Shown one piece after another: positions 52,728-61,206 of a stretch of DNA of 64,000 nt. The position numbers and the translations under genes were made by a program. Below the pieces are notes generated by a model. That model did no database searches and was not told where the DNA came from. It was given only the letters and a program-made list of their open reading frames with translations. Origin of the DNA: Enterovirga rhinocerotis (GTDB lineage: Bacteria > Pseudomonadota > Alphaproteobacteria > Rhizobiales > Beijerinckiaceae); NCBI RefSeq assembly GCF_004363955.1, contig NZ_SNZR01000011.1, positions 1-64,000 on the forward strand, given 5' to 3'. Position 1 is the stretch's first letter. The number at the start of each line of letters is the position of its first letter.

Positions 52728-54170
52728 ATGAACGCCGATTACGCCAATCCTGAAATGTATGTCGCCGGCCGCTGGCTCGGCCCCGTCGGCGGCAGCGCCG
52801 ACATCCTCAATCCTGCGACCGAGGCCGTCATCGGCGAAGTCCCCCATGCCGACGTGGCGACGCTCGACGAGGCGCTCGCAGCGGCCGAGAAAGGGTTCGG
52901 CATCTGGCGCGATACGCCGCTCGACAGGCGGGTCGCTATCCTGCTGGAGGCGGCACGGCTCATGCGCGAGCGCGCCGATGTGATCGCTCGCCTCATGACC
53001 CTCGAACAGGGCAAGCCGGTCGGGGAAGCCCGCCTCGAGGTCGTGCGCGCATCCGCGCTCGTCGAATGGGATGCGCATGAATCGAAGCGCCTCTATGGGC
53101 GGATCATTCCGGGCCCTGCGGGTCAGCGTCAGATGGTTCTCCGCTTGCCGCTCGGGCCCGTCGCCGCGTTCACGCCCTGGAACTTCCCGGCGAGTGTCCT
53201 CGCGCGCAAGCTCGGCGGCGCCCTCGCCGCAGGCTGCTCGCTGGTCGTCAAGGCCGCCGAGGAGACACCGGCGACGGCGACGGCTCTCGTGCGCTGCTTC
53301 GTCGATGCGGGCCTGCCCGCGGGCGTCCTGAACCTCGTCTTCGGCGTGCCGGCCGAGGTGTCGGATCACCTGATCGGATCGCCGGTCATCCGCGCGATCA
53401 CCTTCACGGGCTCCGTTCCGGTCGGGAAGCTTCTCGCCGCGAAGGCGGGCTCGCTGATGAAGCCGGCCGTGATGGAGCTCGGCGGCCATTCGCCGGTCAT
53501 CGTGTGCCGCGACACGGACGTGGCGCGGGCCGCTGCGCTCTCGGCGGCGGGCAAGTTCCGCAATGCCGGGCAGATCTGCACGGCGCCGACCCGCTTCATC
53601 GTCGAGGAATCGATCCACGACGCGTTCGTCGAGCATCTCGTGGCCGCAGCGCGGGCGATCAAGGTCGGGGACGGTCTCGACCCGGATACCAAGATGGGTC
53701 CGCTCGCCAACGACCGCCGGCGCGACGCCATCGAGGCTCTCGTCTCCGACGCCGAGGCGAAGGGCGCCTCCGTCCCGACGGGCGGCAAGCGGATCGGCAA
53801 TCGCGGCTTCTTCTTCGAGCCGACGGTGCTGACGGATGTCCCCTTCACATCCGACGTCATGACGACGGAGCCGTTCGGCCCGGTCGCGCCGGTCGTCCGG
53901 TTCTCCGAACTCGATGAGGCGATCGGGATCGCGAATGCGCTGCCTTACGGCTTGGCGTCCTACGCCTTCACGGAATCGGCCGCGGCAGCCGCGGCTCTGT
54001 CGGACCGCGTTGAGACCGGCATCATGTCGATCAACCATGTCGGCGGCTCGATGCCGGAGGCGCCGTTCGGCGGTGTCAAGGAGAGCGGTCTCGGGCGCGA
54101 AGGCGGGATGGAAGGCATGGACGCCTACATCAACGTCAAGTTCGTCTCTCACCGCGCGACGATCCGGTAA
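52728..54170 (+). CDS. NAD(P)-dependent succinate-semialdehyde dehydrogenase family protein
   Basis: A 480-residue aldehyde dehydrogenase. The general-base Glu is in VMELGGHSP (residue 250), and the nucleophile Cys in NAGQICTAPTR (residue 284). Overall it resembles succinate-semialdehyde dehydrogenases (MEQGK-like segment reads LEQGKPVGEA; PFGGVKESGLGREGG near the C-terminus). It has its own upstream region after a terminator but likely serves the aminotransferase product. Glutarate- or malonate-semialdehyde are alternative substrates. A strong hairpin follows the stop. Confidence 0.87.
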   Translation: MNADYANPEMYVAGRWLGPVGGSADILNPATEAVIGEVPHADVATLDEALAAAEKGFGIWRDTPLDRRVAILLEAARLMRERADVIARLMTLEQGKPVGEARLEVVRASALVEWDAHESKRLYGRIIPGPAGQRQMVLRLPLGPVAAFTPWNFPASVLARKLGGALAAGCSLVVKAAEETPATATALVRCFVDAGLPAGVLNLVFGVPAEVSDHLIGSPVIRAITFTGSVPVGKLLAAKAGSLMKPAVMELGGHSPVIVCRDTDVARAAALSAAGKFRNAGQICTAPTRFIVEESIHDAFVEHLVAAARAIKVGDGLDPDTKMGPLANDRRRDAIEALVSDAEAKGASVPTGGKRIGNRGFFFEPTVLTDVPFTSDVMTTEPFGPVAPVVRFSELDEAIGIANALPYGLASYAFTESAAAAAALSDRVETGIMSINHVGGSMPEAPFGGVKESGLGREGGMEGMDAYINVKFVSHRATIR

Positions 54171-54182
54171 GCGCGCGGGTGG

Positions 54183-54206
54183 CGGCCGGGCCCTGTGGCC
54201 CGGCCG
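54183..54206. terminator. Bidirectional hairpin terminator
   Basis: A perfect 10-bp stem CGGCCGGGCC/GGCCCGGCCG with a 4-base loop lies between the convergent dehydrogenase and SMP-30 genes. Confidence 0.7.
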
Positions 54207-54224
54207 AAACGGCCGTGAGCCCGC

Positions 54225-55112
54225 TCAGCGGCCGCCGAAGACCGGCTCGGGCAGGCCGGCGACACCCGCCCTCACGGCGAACAATCCGCCGGACAGCGGC
54301 TCGCGCGCCAGTTGCTCGGCCGAGAGGTTCTGTGCGGCCGTCGTGATGTAGAGCGTGCGGAGGTCATCTCCCCCGAAGGTGACGGCCGTCGGCTGGCTCG
54401 TCGGCAGCTCGACGATCGTGTCGACGACGCCGCGCGGCGTGTAGCGCACGACGCGGCCCGCCGCCATTTCGGCGTTCCAGACGCAGCCATCCGCATCGAC
54501 GGTCGATCCGTCCGGACGGTTCGGGCCGGTGCCGAAATCGACCAGGAGGCGCGGGCGACTGATCATCCCGTCGTCGAAATCGAAATCGAAGGCGAGGATG
54601 TGGTATTTCCGCGTATCGGCGAAATACATCGTCCGGTTGTCCGGGCTCCAGCACAATCCGTTCGGGATGATGATTCCGTCGAGATGGCGCGTGAGGCCCT
54701 TTGGCTCGTCCAGCCTGTAGAGGATCCCTTCGGGATCGCGGCGGACGTCGTTCATCGAGCCGCACCAGAAGCGACCGGCCCGATCGCAGCGTCCGTCGTT
54801 CAGCCGATGTTCGGGCTGGTCCGGCTCGGGATCGACGAGGAGCGTCGTCGCGCCGCTGTCGAGATCGACGAGGTGGAAGCCGCGCTGAAGGGCGGCGAGG
54901 AGGCGGCCCCCGCCCGCGAGCGCGATGCTGCCGACCAGTTGCGCCATCGGCCACGATGCGAGCGCGCCGGTGGACGGTTCGAGGCGGTGGATCGCCGGGC
55001 CGCGGACGTCGACCCAGAACAGGGCTCTCCGCTCCCCACACCAGATGGGCACCTCGCCGAGCCGGTTGGCGCAGGCGAGGACGCATTCGGCCTTCAGGAT
55101 CGTCGCACCCAT
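54225..55112 (-). CDS. SMP-30/gluconolactonase family protein
   Basis: A 295-residue six-bladed beta-propeller lactonase. Metal ligands are visible as the Glu in NRLGEVPIWC, Asn in GLCWSPDNRTMYFADT-type regions (reads IIPNGLCWSPDNRTMYFADT) and Asp in RPDGSTVDADGCVW. Members hydrolyse sugar or organic lactones with Ca2+ or Zn2+. The ATG at 55112 is 4 bases after the ligase stop, so the two genes form one unit, apparently controlled by the MarR palindrome at 56871. Confidence 0.87.
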   Translation of the reverse strand: MGATILKAECVLACANRLGEVPIWCGERRALFWVDVRGPAIHRLEPSTGALASWPMAQLVGSIALAGGGRLLAALQRGFHLVDLDSGATTLLVDPEPDQPEHRLNDGRCDRAGRFWCGSMNDVRRDPEGILYRLDEPKGLTRHLDGIIIPNGLCWSPDNRTMYFADTRKYHILAFDFDFDDGMISRPRLLVDFGTGPNRPDGSTVDADGCVWNAEMAAGRVVRYTPRGVVDTIVELPTSQPTAVTFGGDDLRTLYITTAAQNLSAEQLAREPLSGGLFAVRAGVAGLPEPVFGGR

Positions 55113-55116
55113 GACC

Positions 55117-56739
55117 TCAGAGCCCGAAGAGTTCGCGCGCATGGGCGGCGAGCTTGCGCTTCTGGACCTTGGAACTGGCTGTCATGCCGATCGCCTCGAA
55201 GCCCGGCACGACCCGCACGTAGCGCGGCACCTTGAACCCCGCCATCCGCTCGCGGCTCCAGGCGATGATCTCATCCGGATCGGGCTCCGTCCCCTCGCTC
55301 GCAATGATGAACGCGGCAGGCACCTCGACCAGGCGGGCGTCGGGGACGCCGACGACCTGCGCCTGTTTCACCGCGGGGTGCCGATGCAGGATGTCCTCGA
55401 TCTCGGCAGGGGCGACGTTCTCGCCGCCGACACGGATGATGTCCTTGGCGCGGCCGACGAAGGTCAGCCTGTTCTCGGCGTCGAGGCGCACGACGTCTCC
55501 CGTGGCGAGCCACCCGGCGGGATCGAGCGCCGCGGCGGTCTCCTCGGGCTTGTCGAAATAGCCCTTCATCACGCTCCAGCCTTTGATCAGGAGCTCGCCC
55601 TGCCTCGCCCCCTCCTGGTCCGCCGGGACATCGCCCCCCTCCTCGGGGTCGCGGATGCGCACCTCGAGCCCCGCCTGCACCAGCACGCGCGAGGCGACGC
55701 GTACGACTTCCGGCTCCCACCAGCACGACAGGGCGACGTTCGGAGATGCTTCCGAGAGGCCGTAGGCGACGACGACGTCACGCATCCCGAGCTCGTCGAT
55801 CGCGCGGCGGATCACGGTCGGCGCACCGGCGATCCATCCTCCATGCAGGTGGAGCTTGCGCCCCGCGCGCTCCGGGTGGTCGAGCAGCATCAGCACCATC
55901 GTGTCGTTGCCCGAGAAGTGGGTCGCACGCTCGCGCTCCATCTGCGCGAGAGCTTCGCCCGGCTCGAACCGGTCCATGGTGATCAGCGTCGCCGCATGTT
56001 GGAGCGCGGCGAGCACGGAGAGGGTCGAGCCCGAGACGTGGAAGAACGGACGCGCGCTGTGATAGCGATCCGCGGTCCGGAACCCGACCCGAATGCCTGC
56101 GCAGAACGCGTTGGCGAGCATGCTGCGATGGCTCAGCATCGCGCCCTTCGGGAAGGCGGTGGTGCCGGAGGTGTACTGGATCAGGAGCGTATCGTCGGCC
56201 GACGCCGTGGGCTCGACCGCTGCGCCGCCGCCATCCATGAACGCATCCCACCCGAGCGCGCCGGGAGGAGCCTCGCCCCCCGCCACGATAACGGTCTCAA
56301 GGTCCGGGAGCGCGTCGTCCGGCAACCGATCGTCGACCGCGGGGCAGACCTCGCGCAGGATGGCGAGAAAATCGACCTTGATCACGCGGCTCGCGACGAA
56401 CAGGAAGCGGGCGCGCGACTGCCGCAAGGCGTAGCGGATTTCGTCGGGCAGCAATCGCGTGTTGATCGGGACGGTCACCGCGCCGAGCGATCCCGCGGCG
56501 AAGAACAGCTCGATCCAACGGATGCCGTTGCCCATGCAGATGGCGACATGGTCGCCGCGGCGCACGCCCAGCGCCTGGAGGGCGGAGCGGACCAGACCGA
56601 CGCGATCCTGCAGATCGCGGTAGGTGATGCGCCCGTCGCTCGCCACGACCGCCTCGACGGTCGGAGCGAGGGCCGCAGCGCGCGCGAGGCTGTCCTGCAA
56701 CGTCGTGGGGCAGAACGTGTCGATGGCGGTGTTCGGCAT
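55117..56739 (-). CDS. AMP-dependent acyl-CoA synthetase/ligase
   Basis: A 540-residue adenylate-forming ligase. The ATP-binding P-loop is YTSGTTAFPKGA near residue 190, the hinge region is GWLATGDVVRLD, and the catalytic Lys lies in TASSKVQKRKL close to the C-terminus. It activates a carboxylic acid to its CoA thioester at the expense of ATP, the probable entry step of the MarR-controlled pathway. The acid cannot be predicted from motifs alone. MarR site 1 lies about 130 bases upstream of the start. Confidence 0.9.
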   Translation of the reverse strand: MPNTAIDTFCPTTLQDSLARAAALAPTVEAVVASDGRITYRDLQDRVGLVRSALQALGVRRGDHVAICMGNGIRWIELFFAAGSLGAVTVPINTRLLPDEIRYALRQSRARFLFVASRVIKVDFLAILREVCPAVDDRLPDDALPDLETVIVAGGEAPPGALGWDAFMDGGGAAVEPTASADDTLLIQYTSGTTAFPKGAMLSHRSMLANAFCAGIRVGFRTADRYHSARPFFHVSGSTLSVLAALQHAATLITMDRFEPGEALAQMERERATHFSGNDTMVLMLLDHPERAGRKLHLHGGWIAGAPTVIRRAIDELGMRDVVVAYGLSEASPNVALSCWWEPEVVRVASRVLVQAGLEVRIRDPEEGGDVPADQEGARQGELLIKGWSVMKGYFDKPEETAAALDPAGWLATGDVVRLDAENRLTFVGRAKDIIRVGGENVAPAEIEDILHRHPAVKQAQVVGVPDARLVEVPAAFIIASEGTEPDPDEIIAWSRERMAGFKVPRYVRVVPGFEAIGMTASSKVQKRKLAAHARELFGL

Positions 56740-56870
56740 GGGCGGCTCGTCAGCATCTCATCGCGGTGCGGAGGCATGGGCCGTACGGGACGCGAAGGGG
56801 ATCGCGACGATCCTGCCCCGTCCTGCGCCTGCCGCGTCCGCCCGTTTCCCTCGCAACTAAGATCGATACT

Positions 56871-56885
56871 GTTGAACTAGTCAAC
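56871..56885. promoter_or_regulatory. Putative MarR operator, site 1
   Basis: GTTGAACTAGTCAAC, the palindrome GTTGA-N5-TCAAC, lies upstream of the acyl-CoA ligase gene. Three related sites follow at 56968, 59433 and 60151. Confidence 0.65.
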
Positions 56886-56967
56886 TCGCAACGGTTCGCC
56901 GAGACGGCGTCGCCCACCCTCTCACGCCTTTCGGCGGCTCGCGCTCGCGTGCTGGGGGCAATCAAGT

Positions 56968-56981
56968 GTTGACTATGCAAC
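56968..56981. promoter_or_regulatory. Putative MarR operator, site 2 (imperfect)
   Basis: GTTGACTATGCAAC is nearly identical to site 3 (GTTGACTATGTCAAC) but lacks one base. It lies 44 bases before the SDR start at 57026. Confidence 0.5.
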
Positions 56982-57025
56982 AGTTTGCCCATCCCCTGAC
57001 GCGTCTCGACAGGGGGTGGTTACCG

Positions 57026-57772
57026 ATGCTGGGCAAGGTCGCGATCGTCACGGGCGGAGCGCAGGGTATCGGCGAGGCCTGTGCCCGCCGCTTCGCTGCG
57101 GAAGGCGCGACGGTCGTCGTGGCGGACATCCGGGAGCCGTCTTGGATCGCCGATACGGGCGTCGTCTACCGCCGCTGCGACGTCGGCATGGCGGAAGACG
57201 TGTCGGATCTGTTCGCCGCGGTCGCCCGCGACCACGGGCGGCTCGACGTCCTTCTCAACAATGCGGCGCTGCTGCGCATCGCGCCCTTCCTCGAGCAATC
57301 AGAGCAGGATTTCGACGACGTCATTCGGGTCGGCCTGAAATCCGTGTTCCTCTGCAGCCAGGCGGCCGGCCGCATGATGGTCGAGCACGGCACGCGCGGC
57401 AGCATCGTCAACATGGCCTCGATCAACTCGGTCGTCGCGATCCCGACGCATGCCGCCTATGCCGCCGCGAAGGGCGGCATCGTCCAGCTCACACGCGCGG
57501 CCGCCGTGGCCCTCGCGCCGCACGGCATCCGGGTCAATGCGATCGGCCCGGGAACGATCGCCACCGAGATGGCGCGCATGAACACCCTGAGCAACGACGC
57601 GGCCCGGCGCCGGATGCTCTCCCGGACGCCGCTCGGACGCCCGGGCGAACCGGAGGAAATCGCCTCGATCGCCGTGTTCCTCGCGACCGACGCGTCGTCC
57701 TACGTCACCGGCCAGACGATCTTCGCCGAGGGCGGGCGGCTCGCCCTCAATCTGACGATGCCGGACACCTGA
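57026..57772 (+). CDS. SDR family oxidoreductase (glucose 1-dehydrogenase-like)
   Basis: A 248-residue classical SDR. The cofactor loop is TGGAQGIGEACA at residues 9-20, NNAALL supports the fold, catalytic Ser is in NMASINS and YAAAK gives Tyr and Lys. VVVADIR suggests NAD(H) preference. The start at 57026 is chosen for AGGGGGTGG upstream; an ATG at 56966 lies ahead of operator site 2 and would put the operator inside the gene. It converges on the crotonase gene 9 bases away. Confidence 0.87.
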   Translation: MLGKVAIVTGGAQGIGEACARRFAAEGATVVVADIREPSWIADTGVVYRRCDVGMAEDVSDLFAAVARDHGRLDVLLNNAALLRIAPFLEQSEQDFDDVIRVGLKSVFLCSQAAGRMMVEHGTRGSIVNMASINSVVAIPTHAAYAAAKGGIVQLTRAAAVALAPHGIRVNAIGPGTIATEMARMNTLSNDAARRRMLSRTPLGRPGEPEEIASIAVFLATDASSYVTGQTIFAEGGRLALNLTMPDT

Positions 57773-57781
57773 GCGGAGGTC

Positions 57782-58552
57782 TCACCGGCCCGAGAAGTTC
57801 GGCGGGCGCTTCTCCTTGAAGGCCCGCACACCCTCGTGGTGATCGTCGGTCTGGTTCAGCTGAGGCTGGACCAAGGCTTCCATCTCCAGGAAGCTGCGCA
57901 GGCTCGGTCCGGCAGCGGCGTGGAACAGCGCCTTGGCGAGGCCGAGCGCGAAGGTCGGCGCCTGCGCCAGTTCCTCCGCCCGTATCCGCGCGGCGTCGAG
58001 CAGGGCATCGTCCGGAACGACCGCCTCCACGAGACCGAGCGCGAGCGCTTCCTCCGCCTCCACCATGCGGCCCGAAAACACGAGGTCCTTGCCCCGCCCC
58101 ATGCCGAGCCGCCGCGACAGGAACCAGATGGCGCCGCCATCCGGAGCGAGGCCGATCCGCTTGTAGATCTGGGAGAAACGGGCCGTCGTCGATGCGAGGA
58201 TCAGATCGCAGGCCAAGGCGAGGCTCCAGCCGATCCCCACGGCTGGCCCCCGCACCGCCGCGAGAACGGGTTTCTCGCAATCGAAGATCGTCGTCACAAG
58301 GGGGTGGGCGCTCGCCTGAAGGAAGCTGCGCGCGCCGCGCAGGTCGCGTCCGCCCATCCGGCCGACATCCGCGCCGGAGCAGAAGCCGCGGCCCGCTCCG
58401 GTGAGCACGATCGCGCGCACGGCATCGTCGAACCGCAACTCCTCGAAGACGCGGACGAGGTCGCTCCGCATCTCCATCGAGAGTGCGTTCAGCTTCTCGG
58501 GTCGATTCAGGGTGACCGTCGCGACTGCGCCGTCCCGAGTCAGATCGATCAT
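57782..58552 (-). CDS. Enoyl-CoA hydratase/isomerase family protein (copy 1)
   Basis: A 256-residue crotonase-fold protein. The first oxyanion-hole segment is GAGRGFCSGADV near residue 53, and the second is RGPAVGIGWSLALACDLIL. The usual second Glu position falls in RIGLAPDGGAIWFL, where Asp is present; this is a PaaG-like isomerase pattern rather than a classical hydratase. It follows the SDR gene (58583-59299) on the minus strand, in one unit controlled from site 3. Confidence 0.87.
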   Translation of the reverse strand: MIDLTRDGAVATVTLNRPEKLNALSMEMRSDLVRVFEELRFDDAVRAIVLTGAGRGFCSGADVGRMGGRDLRGARSFLQASAHPLVTTIFDCEKPVLAAVRGPAVGIGWSLALACDLILASTTARFSQIYKRIGLAPDGGAIWFLSRRLGMGRGKDLVFSGRMVEAEEALALGLVEAVVPDDALLDAARIRAEELAQAPTFALGLAKALFHAAAGPSLRSFLEMEALVQPQLNQTDDHHEGVRAFKEKRPPNFSGR

Positions 58553-58582
58553 GGGGAGATCTCCTGGTGTCCGCGCCGCGTC

Positions 58583-59299
58583 TCAGGCCTGGAGCGCACG
58601 GCCGACCGTGAGGCCGCCGCAGGCGTAGAGCGTCTGGCCGGTGATGAAGGCCGCCTCCGGCGACAGGAAGAATGCGACGGTCGCCGCGATCTCGTCGGCA
58701 TCGGCCATCCGCTTGACGGGGATGGACGCGAGATAGCGCGCGGTCGCCTCGGAGCCGCGGGGCATCACGTCCCAGAACAGCTCCGTATCGACGGGGCCCG
58801 GCGCGACGGTGTTCACCGTGATGCCGTCGCCCGCGAGTTCGAGGGCCCAGCAGCGTGCCATGGCGGCAAGGCCAGCCTTCGCGGCCGCATAGGACGAGTG
58901 CCGTTCGAGGCCCAGCATCGCGCGGCTGCCGATATTGACGATGCGCCCGAAGCGGCGCTCCCGCATGGCCGGTGTCAGCGCCTGGACGATCTGGAGAGGC
59001 GCGCGCAGGTCTACCTCCATCACTGTGCGGAACGCGTCGAGCGAAATCTCGTCGAGCGCCTGAGGAATGTTGATCCCGGCATTGTTGACGAGCGCATCGA
59101 AGCCGCCATCGGCGGTCAACTCGTCGAGGACGGCAGCCGTCCCAGCCTCGTCGGCCAGATCGCAGGGCAGGATGCGACCGGGGAATCCGGCCAGGTCGCG
59201 CCGGGCGAGGCCCACGACCGCCCAGCCCGCCTCGGCGAGACGATCGCTGACGGCACGGCCGATGCCTCGGGTCGCTCCGGTGACGAGAACCCTCTTCAT
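58583..59299 (-). CDS. SDR family oxidoreductase (3-oxoacyl reductase-like)
   Basis: A 238-residue SDR. The N-terminus VLVTGATRGIGRAV holds the cofactor loop, NNAGINIP follows, catalytic Ser is in NIGSRAMLG and SSYAAAKAGL gives Tyr and Lys. The Arg after the Gly-rich loop start (GATRGIG) and GLARRD favour NADP(H). The ATG at 59299 is at the family N-terminus; the frame is open to 59356. It is the first gene of the minus-strand unit divergent from marR. Confidence 0.86.
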   Translation of the reverse strand: MKRVLVTGATRGIGRAVSDRLAEAGWAVVGLARRDLAGFPGRILPCDLADEAGTAAVLDELTADGGFDALVNNAGINIPQALDEISLDAFRTVMEVDLRAPLQIVQALTPAMRERRFGRIVNIGSRAMLGLERHSSYAAAKAGLAAMARCWALELAGDGITVNTVAPGPVDTELFWDVMPRGSEATARYLASIPVKRMADADEIAATVAFFLSPEAAFITGQTLYACGGLTVGRALQA

Positions 59300-59432
59300 G
59301 CGGGAGCACCACGGGAGGGCGCGGCCCGATCGAGCCGCATTATGCCTTTTCCCCAACGGGGCTGCGTCGTAAGGACCCTCATGCCGCCCCTGCCCATCGT
59401 GTGACCGATCGTGTCGAACCTAGGAGGCGTGC

Positions 59433-59447
59433 GTTGACTATGTCAAC
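59433..59447. promoter_or_regulatory. Putative MarR operator, site 3
   Basis: GTTGACTATGTCAAC lies in the divergent gap between the SDR/crotonase unit and the marR gene, 51 bases before the marR ATG. It is well placed for autoregulation. Confidence 0.7.
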
Positions 59448-59498
59448 ATCGCATGTGGAAGTCACAGACGGGGAACCGGAGGGGATGGTGGAACGGTC

Positions 59499-60125
59499 AT
59501 GACCGCCGAAACCGAAAAGCTGCCTCGACGGCGCGCGTCGAAACAGGGAGCCTCGAGTGCGCCCGAACCGGGTTCGCCGGAGCCGGCCGGGAAGCCTTCG
59601 CGAGGGGCGCGACGGACTGCGAAGGCGGCGTCGCCGCAGCCGGCGTCGGCGGATGCTGCGCCGGCATCGATCCGGGACCTGCTATCCTACAAGCTGAGCG
59701 CGACGGCCAACATGATCTCGCGGAGCGCTTCGCTCCGTTTCCGGCAGGAATTCGAGGTCAGCCTCGGCGAGTGGCGCACCCTCGCGCTGGTCGGCGCCGA
59801 GCAGGCCATGTCCCTCAACAACCTCGCCCGCGCCGCGAACCTCGACAAGGGCCAGATGAGCCGCGTCGTGTCCTCCCTCGTCGCGCGGGGGCTGATCGCT
59901 CGGAAGACGGCAGGTGAAGGGAGGACCGTTGACCTGTCCCTCACCCGGCAGGGCGAGCAGCTCCACCGGAGGCTGATGCGGGTGGCCGGCGAACGGAATC
60001 TCGCCTTCCTGGCCTGCCTCACGGATGTCGAGCGCGCGGCTCTGGAGACCGCCCTGCCGAAGCTGCACGCCCTCGCGCGCGCCCTCTGCCACGGCCCGGC
60101 CGCCAGGCCGCGCGGGACGGGATGA
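59499..60125 (+). CDS. MarR family transcriptional regulator
   Basis: A 208-residue MarR protein with a non-conserved, basic, Ala/Pro-rich N-terminal tail of about 60 residues. The winged HTH domain follows (SLGEWRTLALVGAEQAMSLN then LARAANLDKGQMSRVVSSLV and a wing at KTAGEGRTVDLSLTRQG). MarR dimers bind 15-20 bp palindromes and release DNA on binding a ligand. The four GTTGA-N5-TCAAC sites between 56.8 and 60.2 kb fit this. In related CoA-ester pathways the ligand is the acyl-CoA, which I infer here. The long tail is unusual. Confidence 0.88.
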   Translation: MTAETEKLPRRRASKQGASSAPEPGSPEPAGKPSRGARRTAKAASPQPASADAAPASIRDLLSYKLSATANMISRSASLRFRQEFEVSLGEWRTLALVGAEQAMSLNNLARAANLDKGQMSRVVSSLVARGLIARKTAGEGRTVDLSLTRQGEQLHRRLMRVAGERNLAFLACLTDVERAALETALPKLHALARALCHGPAARPRGTG

Positions 60126-60150
60126 TCGCGGCTGCCCGACCGCCGCATGA

Positions 60151-60165
60151 GTTGACATTGTCAAC
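60151..60165. promoter_or_regulatory. Putative MarR operator, site 4
   Basis: GTTGACATTGTCAAC, a perfect GTTGA-N5-TCAAC palindrome, lies between the marR stop and the HMG-CoA-lyase-like operon, 50 bases before its start. Confidence 0.7.
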
Positions 60166-60215
60166 GCCTCGGCTCTAGGTTGCTCAACCCGGCGGGAGCG
60201 CCAGGGGTCGGCCGT

Positions 60216-61178
60216 ATGGGCCTGAGCGAGGAGAGGGCCGTGGCCGAGGCCGTGACGATCTGCGAGTGCTTCGCGCGTGATGGCCTCCAGCACGAAGACC
60301 TCCCGCTCTCGACCGAGACGAAGATCGCGCTCATCGACCTGTTCGCCCTGGCGGGCTTTCCCCGTATCGAGGCCACGAGCTACAGCCATCCCGACCGCGT
60401 GCCGGCCTTCCGCGACGCCTCGGCGGTGCTCGGCGGGATCGGGCGCCCCGCCGGCATCCACTTCAAGGCGACCTGCCCCAATCTGAGGGCGGTGCAGCGG
60501 GCGCTCGACGACGACGAGGCCGGTCACGGCGCGACCGAGCTGAGCCTCCTCGTGTCGGCGACCGAGAGCCACACCAACCGGAACCTGCGAACCACTCGCG
60601 AGAAGCAGTGGGAGACCGTCGCCGAGATGGCGCATGCGGCGCGAGGCCGGTTTCGCCTGGTCGGCGTCGTCTCCATGGCGCTCGGGTGCCCGTTCGAAGG
60701 CGCCGTCGATCCGGGGCGCGTCGTGGAGGATGTCGCTCGGTTTCGCGATCTGGGCGCCGAACTCGTCACCATCGGCGACACCGTCGGCTACGCCTCGCCG
60801 CGCACCGTCCGGGAGCTGTTCGGCCGGCTCCTGCGCGAGGTGCCGGGGATCGCGCCGGTCGCGCATTTCCACGACACCCGCGGCTCGGGTCTCGCCAACA
60901 GCCTGGCCGCGCTCGAAATCGGCTGCCTGCATTTCGACACCGCGATGGGCGGCGTCGGCGGCCATCCGGTCGGGATCGTCTACGGCGAGGGCTTCACCGG
61001 AAACGTGGCGACCGAGGATCTCGTGAATCTGTTCGAGGCGGAGGGCGCGAGCACGGGGATCGATCTCGACGCTTTGATGCTCGCGTCCCGGCGCTGCGAG
61101 GCGGCCCTCGGGCGGGAGTTGCGCAGCATGGTGGCGCGCTCGGGCTTCGGCCCGCTGCCCGGACGGCAGGCGGCGTGA
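60216..61178 (+). CDS. Hydroxymethylglutaryl-CoA lyase-like protein
   Basis: A 320-residue TIM-barrel lyase of the HMGL family. The metal/base motif ARDGLQHE (Arg21, Asp22), GCPFEGAVDP and the paired His in HFHDTRGSG are kept, as is GNVATEDLV. The active-site loop that reads GLGGCPY in HMG-CoA lyase reads GVGGHPV here, so the loop Cys is replaced by His at about residue 250. This suggests cleavage of a different 3-hydroxy-acyl-CoA. The ATG at 60216 has AGGGG upstream; a GTG at 60240 with GAGGAGA is an equally good start. First gene of a four-gene operon. Confidence 0.83.
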   Translation: MGLSEERAVAEAVTICECFARDGLQHEDLPLSTETKIALIDLFALAGFPRIEATSYSHPDRVPAFRDASAVLGGIGRPAGIHFKATCPNLRAVQRALDDDEAGHGATELSLLVSATESHTNRNLRTTREKQWETVAEMAHAARGRFRLVGVVSMALGCPFEGAVDPGRVVEDVARFRDLGAELVTIGDTVGYASPRTVRELFGRLLREVPGIAPVAHFHDTRGSGLANSLAALEIGCLHFDTAMGGVGGHPVGIVYGEGFTGNVATEDLVNLFEAEGASTGIDLDALMLASRRCEAALGRELRSMVARSGFGPLPGRQAA

Positions 61179-61206
61179 GGTGCGGCATGGCGATGGGAGA
61201 CGGTCA

